NCBI GenBank assembly: GCA_007115705.1
Contig: QXEO01000549.1
Span: 620,001 to 684,000 of the forward strand
DNA length: 64,000 bases
Reading direction: 5' to 3'
Source: Dactylis glomerata
Lineage: Eukaryota > Streptophyta > Magnoliopsida > Poales > Poaceae
Notes under the pieces: model-generated
Told to the model about the DNA's origin: nothing
The model's input: the letters and a program-made list of their open reading frames with translations, nothing else
The model's database searches: none
Shown here: positions 31,894 through 43,630 of the stretch, piece after piece
How the letters are laid out: every line of letters starts with the position of its first letter
How positions within the stretch are numbered: the first letter of the stretch is position 1
Made by a program: the position numbers and the translations under genes

Positions 31894-34117
31894 TGTAACA
31901 ACCCAAATTTTAGGAAAATAAAAATAAATACTATTTAATCAAATACCAAATTTTGGAGCCAACAAAAACTTTTATTTAAATACAAGATTTATTTGTTGTC
32001 TTTTAAAAAATGGTGAATTTGAGCATTTGCTCCCATGCATCAAATAAAAAGACCAATTTTTTTTCTTTGAACCTCACTTTCAAACCATTACAAAGAAAAG
32101 ATTTGAACAATAGGTAAAAGCATATTTCAATAAAGGTAGCTTGTTTCAAAAGAGTAGGATAAAAGAATCCATTCTTGAAACCATTTAGCATTTCCCTAAT
32201 GAAGATTTCAAAAAAAAAACGATTTGGTTTCATATCCTTTTAAAGCTACCATCTTCTTACCATTTATTAAACCTCATCATTTTGAAAAACTTTGACCAAA
32301 ACCTTTTAAAAACATTCTAGGATGACTTAGCCAAATTTTGAGACTAAATAAACCCTTTTTTATAAAGTGGGTTATTTGATTAAAGTTGTTTTCTACATAT
32401 TTAATCTTTGCATGAATACATGCTACACCTACTTAAGTATTGAAGTTAACAAATCATAAACAATAGGAAGTCAAAACAGCAAGAAATGAGAAGAAACACA
32501 AAATCCTAAATTGGAAACATACAAGAAAATTGATCTGCAGGATATTATTGATTACCCTACTTTGCACATCTGGAATAAGAAATCTGTGAACTAAACCATC
32601 ATGTATTCTTTAACCATAAACTAGTACAAGTTATGAAGTCAGCAATTCTGCAAAGTTTGAACCCATAAAATCGTTTGAACCCTATTTGAAAATTCTCCAA
32701 ACTTTGAATATGAATCATGCGCCATTCAAATGTCATATTATTGTTGCAACCAAACCAGCACCTCTTGATCTATACTAAACATTTTTAGAGTCACTCTTCA
32801 AAATAGAGAGCAACTCCTATTGGAAGTTTTCAAAGATCTGAATTTCAAATTCTTGCGGCCATTTAGTCAAACACCTAGCAGGCACATTTTCGACTTCAAA
32901 GCAAAGACAAGTGGACAAGTTGTCCAACCTTCCCTAGGGCTGGCCACTTGCTCTAGGAACACTGCGCAGCTCCCACTTGCCCGCTCCTCTCTTCCCTTTA
33001 CTTCCCCTTGCCCGAACCTAGCCGGAGAACCAAGGAATTAGTCACCGCCGCTCCCCTCGGGCTCTCCTCTAAATCGTAGCACCACACCTTATCCTGATGC
33101 TCCAGCAGGCCTTATGGGCTCCCCGCAGCTCGAGACCACCGCCCGTTACCTCCCTCTCCACTCCCCTTTACCTGAGAATGACGTGCTCCGCCGCCCCAGG
33201 CCACCCCCCGTACCACCTCTCTGGCCTATAAAAGGCCACCTTTCTCGGCCGAAAAGATTCATGCCATCCCCAGCAACCTCCTAGACATTATCTCCCTCCC
33301 CATCTCCCTCTCGGTGGCTATAGCCATCGACGCCGGCGAGGTTCGGAGCGTGGGCGGAGCCACCGCGTCCGGCCGCCGTTGGAGGAACGGACGGCGGGAG
33401 GTGGACGAGCCGGGCCACCTCAACCTTTTCTGCTTCATCGTCGTCGAGCTCTGCTTCCTCTACGCCGCACCCCATGTCCCCATCGCCGCCCTCTTATCTG
33501 CAGACCGCCGGTGAGTCCCGCCTCGAGACGAGGAAGACGACCCCGTACCGGTTTGGGTTAGACTAGGTTCTGACCAGCGGGGCCCGTAGCCAGCGTTTTT
33601 TTATTTTTTTTCCCTTGCCACCCACCCGAGTGCAGCCTAGCGGGCCGGCCCAGCTCTGTCTGTGTGTCTAGCCCAGGTTTAAAAAAAGGTATTTAGGTTT
33701 GGCAAATTTTCGAAATAGTTTTCAGATGCTGTCTTAGATTTAATTTTCCCGGAGATCTATAGATTCAAATTTAATATATGAATATGTTCTGGAAACCTAA
33801 GAACATGAGATATCCATTAGAAGTGGTTTTAACATAATTAGATTTACATAGTGATTGCAGCAAAAATAACAAAACATGAGCTTTTCCACCTTAGAAAATC
33901 CATATCAAATCCAATAAAATTCCTAAAAATATAAATCCAACTCTATAAATTCACAATTAGTGATACCCATCTGCATATAGCATTAGATATCATTTTAGAA
34001 CCTTTTAAAGTAAAAGCTATTTACCTATATGGTTAAATAGGCATTTGCCATATAGGATTTTATTAAACTCAAACCTACAATCGAAATTTTTAGGGAACCC
34101 TTATTGTTAAACCACAT

Positions 34118-35850
34118 TGAAGGGTTTCGTAGCATAGTAAAACAAAAAATTTCCTATGGATGCGAACAAAAAAGCCAAGATCTAATCTAGGAGATGTAAT
34201 CAACGAGAGAGGTAGATGAGATCTTCATACCCTTGAAGAAATCGCACAGCGGAAACGTTCAACAGAACGTGGATGATGTAGTCGTACTAGCCGTCTCCTC
34301 CCCGCGATCCGATCCGATCCGATCCTAGACCGCAAGTGGTGGCGCCTCCGAGAGATGCACACGTACGGTGCAGCGATGTCTCCTCCTTCCTTGGTCCAGC
34401 AAGTATGGTGGAGAGATAGATTGGATCTGCAGCACGACGGCGTGGTGCTTATGGTGGAGAGTTTCTGCGGCAGGGCTTCGCCTACGCACAGTCGTGCGAG
34501 AGAGAGGTGGAGGGGCAGCAGTTGGACGGCGGCTAGGGTTGGAGTGGAGGGAGGCTGCGCCCCTGCCCCTCCTTATATGGGGGGCTGGCCGGCTGCCTTG
34601 GCCCTCCTCCAACTCCTAGGGCAGCGGCCCAAGGGGGAAGAGTGGGGGGCAAGTTTCCCCCCTCCTTCTGGAAGGTTCCCTTAGGGTTTCCCCTAAGGGC
34701 TGGCCGGCTGGGCCTTAGGGGCCTTGTGCGCCTGGCCCAAAGTGGCCAGGACACTTCCCCTTAGGCCCACATAGGCCTTCGACAAGTGGGCCCACGTTGG
34801 TCCCACTCCGGAACCTTCTAGAACCTTCCGGTACAATACCGATAAACTCCAAAACGATTCCGGAATCCAAAAAACTGCTTTCCTTTATATGAATCTTATT
34901 CTCCGGACCATTCCAGAACCTCTCGTGATGTCCTGGATCTCATCCGAGACTCCGACCAAAAACTCATAAACCAATTATCCATTCTATCCTAGCATCGATG
35001 CACGTTAAGTGTGTGACCCTACGGGTTCGAGAATATGCAGACATGATCTTCTATCAATAATCAACAGCGGGATCTGGAAACCCATATTGACTCTCACATA
35101 TTCATCGATGATCATATCGGATGAACCACGATGCCAGGATTCAATTAATCCCGTATATGTATTCCCTTTGCCACGCGATATTTTACTTGCCCGAGATTCG
35201 ATCGTCGGTATCGCTATACCTAGTTCAATCTCGTTCACAGCAAGTACTTTACTCGTTCCGTAATCTGATATCACTTTGTGATTAACTCCTTAACCACATG
35301 CTTGCAAGCGGTGTTGATATCGAGTACCGAGTGGGCCCGAAGTATATCTCTCCGACTCGGGAGGGACAAATTCCATCTCGATACATACAACCCAACAAGT
35401 ACTTTCCGATCACCTGAGAGACACCTTTATGATCACCCTCACATAGGATGACGTTTGATGACCTCAAAGCTTTCTTACGATACCAGGGAGTTGTATTATC
35501 TCATGGTCTAAGGAATACAATACTTGACATAGGAAAAAGCTTCGCAAAGATGAACACGATGACACGATCTAATTGCTCTGCTTTATTTGGGTCTGTCCAT
35601 CACATCATTCTCCTAACGACATGACCTCATTATTAATCGACAACTCATGTCTATGGTTAGGAAACCTTAACCATCATTAATCAATGAGCTAGTCTAGTAG
35701 AGGCGTACTTGGGATACGGTGTTGTTCATAAACCACACAAGTATTAATGTTTCCGCTTAATACAATTATAGCATGGAGTATAAACATTATCATGAACAAG
35801 AAATATGATAATAACAATATTATTATTGCCTCTAGGGCATATTTCCTTCA
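34118..35850 (-). repeat. 3' LTR of C
   Basis: 1733 bp, with 6-bp inverted ends TGAAGG/CCTTCA. Minus-strand TATA-like CCATATAAGG lies near 34573-34580. A GATCC pentamer run near 34303-34325 has one unit more than in the 5' LTR. Confidence 0.94.
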
Positions 35851-35860
35851 GTCTCCCACT
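35851..35860 (-). promoter_or_regulatory. Polypurine tract of C
   Basis: Minus-strand AGTGGGAGAC adjoins the 3' LTR, as in BARE/Angela elements. Confidence 0.75.
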
Positions 35861-38800
35861 TGCACTAGAGTCAATAATCTAGTTAATACTTGCGCATTCA
35901 ACACCTATGGCATTCCGGTGTTACTCATACGCGTTGCACGTGGTAAACCTTATCTATGGGTCTGACACTTTCAGGTCCGTTTGTATTTGCATATCTTTTG
36001 CGTCATCACGCATTACTCATCTTGACATGAGATGGCATCGTATAAACTTGGTCTTCTGGCAAGACCTCAATTTCTTTGCCGAGACTATGTTGTCACTATT
36101 GTCATACAATAGAACTACATGGTACTAGCACACTTGGAAAAATAGTGATATCCACCGTGCGTCGAAATACTCATTGGTCCGCACACATCGGTATGTATGA
36201 TTTCCAATAAGTTCGTTGCTCGCTCCATTATTCCGGAGAACGGGTTTTTGATCATCTTGCCCATGAGGCATGGTTGCACGTGTCAAATGATTCAAAATCA
36301 AGAGACTCCAAAAGTCCATCAGAATGGAGTTTCTTTATGCGTTTTACGCCAATATGACCTGGACGACAGTGCCACAAATAAGTTGGATTATCACTATCTA
36401 CTTTGCATCTTTTATGCCGCTTCTAAAGCGATTATATACTTAGCCCTCGTTGCAGTGTCCGCCACAATATTAACATTGGAACTCATCCAAGTCATCATGG
36501 AACTTTCTTCCATCTTATTATGCCACCTTCTAACTCAAAACAAATGGCTTAAAATTGAGATAAAATTTTACTTGTATGTGTGACAAAGCCAATGTAACTC
36601 ATTGCAATGAACCATTTGTCACTTCTGCATACAGAACATATTCTTACTTCTTCGAAAGTGCATAAGAATATCTTTACTATTGTCCAACGATCATCATATG
36701 AATGCTATAACCTTTAGAGCATTGGACACATCTGAATCTACATATCATGGTATACAAAATTGATAAAATCATTCTTGTGGTTTCACTCATCAAGTGTCAA
36801 AACAATTGATTCTTGCTCCAACCCCTTCCATGCAACAAGAACCGTTCTTATTGTTTCCATATTGAACAAATTCAATATTTCATCTATGTACTCTGGCAAA
36901 ACTATATTAGTGCCTCAATCTATCTGCATAGACATTGATGCTTAATATTCTGGTTTTACCTAAGTCTTTCATCAAAAACTAATTTTAATGAAAACTTAAC
37001 AATATCAAGAAAAACACATAATTTCCAATGAACGATATGTTATCTACATAAGCATTAGAAATATGTCTTAGCGCTCCCACTTACTTTCTTGTAAATACAA
37101 GCATCTTCAAATATCTTGATGAAATTAACACTTTAACATTTTCATCATTGAAGATTCCAACTTCGCTATGCTTACTTCTACCATAGAAGTTTGCATACAT
37201 ATCTAGCAACCTTTGAATCAACAAAACCCATTGGGTCGTGTCAGTTACACGTCCTTGGTGTGCATTCCGGTAGAGGAACGTTGTTTTGTTTATTCAACTA
37301 TCATATCTCAATATGTATTTGTTGCTAGAATAATTCATATGACAAAGTCAGGGCCCATCATCTCTTCTTTGTATATTGTTGGTTACTATTATCTAATAAT
37401 ATCTCGTCCTCAAATCTTACTATTTGATTACGACCAACTTGGTTAAATAGGAACTTCGATGTCGTGACTACAACATATTGTAGACGTGTGAGATCTGAAT
37501 GTAGTTGTCGCTTCCAGAACATTTTCTGGTGCTGCGCTACTCTGATCATCTTGCTCAGATTCAACAACCTCATCAAGTTCTATCTTCCTCCCACTTAAAC
37601 CTTTCGCGAGAAACTCCTTCATAAGAAATTCACTTCTTTTAGTGACAATCACTATGTTTTTGGGTTCATAATAGAAGGAATACCCATCGACATTCTTTGG
37701 GATAACCTACAAAGACTTACTAATCCGATTTTGGTTGTAAACATTTTACACATATGCCTTGCATACCAAAATTCAAGAAAAGACAACTATAACTTGTATG
37801 GTGTCATTTCGGCAGATTATGATGGCACTCTATTCAGTGAAAAGCGGTAGTCTCTAAAGCATAATCCACAAATTATATTGGTAGTTTATTTCATCATTGA
37901 TCTAACCATGTCAAACAAGGTTTGATTACATCCATCGAAAACTCCATACTCCTATGGTGTTTATCATGATGCAAGTTTGTGGAACAATTCCTCTAACTCT
38001 TAGATGTTTGCTAAACTTATAACTCAAATATTCTTCTTTATGATCTAATCATACAACTTGAATATTCTTGTTACAACAATTTTCACTTCATAAATTGAAC
38101 AATTTCATACTTCTATCTCATCAAGTAGATATACCGTACATCTATTCGAGTCATTGATGAAATAGAAAATACACCACGCTCGACTTCACACATGAACTAC
38201 ATACATCAACATGTACGATCTCCATGTAGTTAGTCGCTTGTTCTTTCTATGGCCCACGAACGGAGTTTAATCATCTTTAGGAAAAGTCTCACAAGCGTCA
38301 ATCAATTCAAAATCAAATGACTCGAAAATCTATCAATATAGAATTTCTTTCATGTTTTGTTTCCAATATGACTTAAACGGCGGTGTCACATATAAGTGAA
38401 ATTTGTTTTGTCTTGCGACCTTTAGCATTAGTGTTATAAATGTCTATTTCACTAGCAAGATAATAATAATCTATCCATCGATTATGGAAGACGGTAATAA
38501 TTTGAACAACCATTGCTCTCATAATACTAGAACAAAATAACAATTATTAAGTTCTTAACATATCTAGAAGGCTAGGTTTTATGCCGACGAGAAGCACAAT
38601 AACACTTTTATTTGTATCTCGACATGCATCATTACCATATTCTTTTACTAGTTACTTAGGCCATTATACTTCTTGTATTGTGTTGCTTTGTATGACATTT
38701 CATACCAACAAATCAGTATCGAATACCCAAGAATTACATTGTTAACAAGCAAAAGAATTCATCTATAACATGTATATCATTTATATACCTGAGCTGGACA

Positions 38801-40780
38801 ATTCCAGTCTTTTCCCTTTTCTACCAAATAATTTTGCAGATCCTATTTAGCGTTTCCTCTCTTTTTAGAAGAATCTATCGACATCAATAGTGGCGTCAAT
38901 CATTTGACACATAGTCCAAAGGATTTTTAGTCAAATACTAATAGCCTTGGATTTTGCACTTTGAAGTGGATCGCCATCATCATATGATTGGTATTCTTCC
39001 AGATTCCATTCTTCAGTATTCTTTTGGTATAGCAAAACAATTTAGCCGATACCTTTTCATTTGTCCTATCATGACATCTTTCATGATGAAACTACTATAG
39101 CTTATAAGGATGAATGCAAGTATAATATTAGTTCCCAAACTTTTGGGTGATCGGGACGCCTAGCATCTTCAATCTTCGCATATAGTCATACAATATGAGC
39201 ATATATTCTTTTACTAAATTAGAACTTCATCATTTTGCAAACAATCAAAGTCTTAGATATCAAATATCTTTCACTTCTTATTTGTTTCTGAAACAATTCT
39301 TTCAGCTCGATGATCACTTTGATTCTCAAACAATTTTGAAGATCAATTTATCATGAAGGCAAACATATGATCTTTAGATACTAAACTTGAATCGTTGCTC
39401 TTAGATTAATACAATTTATTAAATCGTATGGAGCAAGCAAGGTTTGCTAAAGTTTGCAATAGGACTTAATCTTTAGTCTTGACATTCTAACTAAACGGCA
39501 CTAGACCGAAAAGTGATTATCCAGAATTCTATAGTTCTTTTAACTCAATTAAGCTAAGTGTCGGTGGGAAATGGTGCCAAAGACTACAACGACTTATGCA
39601 AATACAACAAGATTTAGTTCAAGGTAATCAAATTACTAATGAACTCCCACTAAATTCAACATCCCTCAAAGTTGTTTAGTGAAGCATGATCCAAATTCAC
39701 TACACCGAGACCGATCATCACGTGAATGATGTAGCTTTAATGGTGAACATCAACATGTTGATCATATCATCCATATGACTCATGCTTGACCTTTCGGTCC
39801 GTGTGTTCCGAGGCCATGTCTGTACATGCTAGGCTCGTGAAGTCAAACCCAAGTATTTCCGCGTGTGCAAAACTGGCTTGCACCCGTTGTATGTGAACGT
39901 AGAGTTTATAGCACCCGATCATCACGAGATGCTTCAAAACGATGAACTTTCGCAACGGTGCATACATGGGGAGAACACAATTTTATCTTGATCTTTAAGT
40001 GAGGAATCATCTTAAAATGCTACCGTCGCGATCTAAGCATAATAAGATACATAAAAGGATAAACATCACATGCATATAATTTTATGTGACATGGTATAGC
40101 CAATCTCCGCGCAATGATCTCCGTCTTGTGCGCGCCGGCATGATCTCCATCACTCCACCATGATTGCCTCCACCACGAATAGCAACTACAACTATTGCTA
40201 ACTACTTAGCGATAAAGTAAAGCTATTACATGGCGTATAAGAAGTTGACACGCAGGTCATACACAATTATAAAGACAACCATATGGCTCCTGCCGGTTGT
40301 GAACTCATCAACATGCAAGTCGTGAAATATTACAAAACATGATCATCGCATACATCACATATATCACATCACATCTTGTGGCCATACCATATCACAAAAC
40401 ACTCCCTGCAAAAACAAGTTAGACGCCTCTACTTTGTTGTTGCATGTTTTACGTGGCTTATGGGAGTAGCAAGTTAAGAACGATTCTTACCTACGAAAAG
40501 CCACAACGGTGATATTATGGTTGCTAACATCCGTTGTAAATCCCATGACTACTATAGTGAGAGAAACTGGCATCCACCAGCCGCATGTGTGGAACAAGCC
40601 ACACGTCAAGTGCGGAGCCGGTCTCGCGAATGAGGTCGCGTAAAGTTGGCCTGGACCGCTTCGATCTCACTATGTCGCGCCATAAGAAATACACAACAAA
40701 GAGGTTTGCAACAGAAAACATCAACGCCGGCAACAAGCATGTTACGTTCTACTCGTGAAACACATCTACGCATAGATCTA
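35861..40780 (-). pseudogene. Decayed gag-pol interior of C
   Basis: Only fragments are readable on the minus strand. A Copia integrase start lies at 36319-36125 (in broken frames PFSG, ATNLLEIIHTDVCGPM, HGGYHYF). A second, more diverged copy of the same stretch lies at about 38405-38205. A piece of the integrase-RT linker (FLMKEFLAKGLSGRKIELDEV) is at 37652-37540. An RNase H trace (AEYIAASEAA-like) is near 36460-36413. The two integrase copies and their order suggest a duplicated or shuffled interior. The 5' leader (about 39500-40780) has no gag frame. None of the short plus-strand frames here is credible. Confidence 0.6.
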
Positions 40781-40792
40781 GCTCCGATACCA
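40781..40792 (-). promoter_or_regulatory. Primer binding site of C
   Basis: Minus-strand TGGTATCGGAGC one base after the 5' LTR end, one mismatch to the tRNA-iMet complement. Confidence 0.9.
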
Positions 40793-40793
40793 C

Positions 40794-42521
40794 TGAAGGG
40801 TTTCGCAGCATAGTAAAACAAAAAATTTCCTACGGATGCGAACAAGAAAGCCAAGATCTAATCTAGGAGATGTAATCAACGAGAGAGGTAGATGAGATCT
40901 TCATACCCTTGAAGAAATCGCACAGCGGAAACGTTCAACAGAACGTGGATGATGTAGTCGTACTAGCCGTCTCCTCCCCGCGATCCGATCCGATCCTAGA
41001 CCGCAAGTGGCGGCGCCTCCGAGAGATGCACACGTACGGTGCAGCGATGTCTCCTCCTTCCTTGGTCCAGCAAGTATGGTGGAGAGATAGATTGGATCTG
41101 CAGCACGACGGCGTGGTGCTTATGGTGGAGAGTTTCTGCGGCAGGGCTTCGCCTACGCACAGTCGCGAGAGAGAGAGGTGGAGGGGCAGCAGTTGGACGG
41201 CGGCTAGGGTTGGAGTGGAGGGAGGCTGCGCCCCTGCCCCTCCTTATATGGGGGGCTGGCCGGCTGCCTTGGCCCTCCTCCAAGTCCTAGGGCGGCGGCC
41301 CAAGGGGGAAGAGTGGGGGGCAAGTTTCCCCCCTCCTTCTGGAAGGTTCCCTTAGGGTTTCCCCTAAGGGCTGGCCGGCTGGGCCTTAGGGGCCTTGTGC
41401 GCCTGGCCCAAAGTGGCCAGGACACTTCCCCTTAGGCCCACATAGGCCTTCGACAAGTGGGCCCACGTTGGTCCCACTCCGGAACCTTCTAGAACCTTCC
41501 GGTACAATACCGATAAACTCCGAAACGATTCCGGAATCCAAAAAACTGCTTTCCTTTATATGAATCTTATTCTCCGGACCATTCCGGAACCTCTCGTGAT
41601 GTCCTGGATCTCATCCGAGACTCCGACCAAAAACTCATAAACCAATTATCCATTCTATCCTAGCATCGATGCACGTTAAGTGTGTGACCCTACGGGTTCG
41701 AGAATATGCAGACATGATCTTCTATCAATAATCAACAGCGGGATCTGGAAACCCATATTGACTCCCACATATTCATCGATGATCATATCGGATGAACCGC
41801 GATGCCAGGATTCAATTAATCTCGTATATGTATTCCCTTTGTCACGCGATATTTTACTTGCCCGAGATTCGATCGTCGGTATCGCTATACCTAGTTCAAT
41901 CTCGTTCACAGCAAGTACTTTACTCGTTCCGTAATCTGATATCACTTTGTGATTAAATCCTTAACCACATGCTTGCAAGCGGTGTTGATATCGATTACCG
42001 AGTGGGCCCGAAGTATATCTCTCCGACTCGGGAGGGACAAATTCCATCTCGATACATACAACCCAACAAGTACTTTCCGATCACCTGAGAGACACCTTTA
42101 TGATCACCCTCACATAGGATGACGTTTGATGACCTCAAAGCTTTCTTCCGATACCAGGGAGTTGTATTATCTCATGGTCTAAGGAATACAATACTTGACA
42201 TAGGAAAAAGCTTCGCAAAGATGAACACGATGACACGATCTAATTGCTCTGCTTTATTTGGGTCTGTCCATCACATCATTCTCCTAATGACATGACCTCA
42301 TTATTAATCGACAACTCATGTCTATGGTTAGGAAACCTTAACCATCATTAATCAATGAGCTAGTCTAGTAGAGGCGTACTAGGGACACGGTGTTGTTCAT
42401 AAACCACACAAGTATTAATGTTTCCGCTTAATACAATTATAGCATGGAGTATAAACATTATCATGAACAAGAAATATGATAATAACAATATTATTATTGC
42501 CTCTAGGGCATATTTCCTTCA
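40794..42521 (-). repeat. 5' LTR of C
   Basis: 1728 bp, with the same ends as the 3' copy. The TATA-like box is near 41243-41250 on the minus strand. Confidence 0.94.
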
Positions 42522-42704
42522 CACATTTCCAAATACCTATCTGTAGGTATTGATCTTAGTCCATGTGGACTTGTAGGAGCTATTTGGAAATTTAATACTA
42601 AATAGTAGTAATTAGAAACTCAAACTTGCACACCTATCTCAAAATATGGAAATGATATCAAACCAATTCTAATCAACCACATTTTCAGATATTAATCTAT
42701 AACC

Positions 42705-43630
42705 TGTCGGGGGGATGACCCCCGGTAGGGTCAAGAGACTAGAAAGACACAAGGTCTATGGTTGACTTTATGCCGGGTTATCAAGGAAGGGCCTGGCCGG
42801 AATATAAGAGCATCGGCCAGGCCGGCATATGTGTGTATCCCGGCTGATACTTGGATATGCCGGTATAGCCGGGATACTTATAAAAGTGTGCCGGCATATA
42901 CTTAGATATGCCGGCCTAACCATTTGGTGTGTTGTGCAGGAGCAGGGGAGGCCGGATTACCCGACCCTCGTAGGTCGTTGGTCCGGCATATAAGTCCTGG
43001 GTATGGCCAACGGTCATATCCGGGATACTTAAGTCAACCAAGGTGTCACATCCCTACAATCAAGGAAGAAAACATCCAAGCATGGTAGCAGAGTAAGATG
43101 GCAGGGTGCACAGTGGAGGTTACCTACCCTCACTGTGCACAAGTACGAGCTCACCGCACAGAGGTAAGGCCACAGTTCAAGAGGTACAAGGTACAAGGAT
43201 ATGGCGTCCCATCGAGAGCAATCAGGGGCGAAGTCAAGGGTCTCTGCCATCGTCACCAGCTCCTGTTTGGAGTGTAGCCCGTGTCTTGTGGTCTTGTATG
43301 ACCGTTGTAACCCTGGCCACCACTATATAAGGTGGCATAGGGAGCCCTGGTAAAGGGTTGGTCACTCTATGTTCCTACACTTAGCAGTTCATCTTCCTTC
43401 TCTAGCAGAGAGCTTGGAAGCACCATTGTTGTGTACTACATCGACCCAAATATACAATCAGTAGAGCAGGAGTAGGGGTGTTATCTCCTTACGAGAGCCC
43501 CGAACCTGGGTAGATCAGTGCCTCTTTCTGTCGTGCTTTTTAGCTCGTTCCCCTCTCCCGAATCCTCCAGCATCTAGTTCGGCCCCCATTTAAGCCATCC
43601 TATGGCATATGTTGTTTCACCACGACGACA
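42705..43630 (+). repeat. 5' LTR of D
   Basis: 926 bp. It opens with a GC hairpin (GGGGG-loop-CCCCC around 42709-42723). It has several CCGGCATAT/ATATGCCGG words at 42815-42925. The TATA box is at 43324-43330. The last 29 bp contain an ATG in frame with gag. Confidence 0.97.
43324..43330 (+). promoter_or_regulatory. TATA box of D
   Basis: TATATAA in CCACTATATAAGGTGG, repeated at 51818-51824 in the 3' LTR. Expected transcript start about 43355. Confidence 0.75.

Larger units (their letters stand above)
34118..42521 (-). mobile_element. Element C: Angela/BARE-like Copia retrotransposon
   Basis: Minus-strand element with 1.73-kb LTRs that start TGAAGGAAATATGCCC and end ACGAAACCCTTCA, the form of Triticeae Angela/BARE/WIS elements. 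Perfect CACAT duplication at 34113-34117 and 42522-42526; the empty site is at about 13600 in B's other LTR. The 4.94-kb interior is decayed: no frame exceeds 130 codons. The two LTRs differ by roughly 20 substitutions (my count by eye), so the insertion is far younger than the decay of its interior. Confidence 0.92.

Noticed and set aside
34355..34684. ORFs in both LTRs of C (also 40909-41355)
   Set aside because: LTR leader sequence of a Copia element with no known coding role; present only because the sequence is duplicated.
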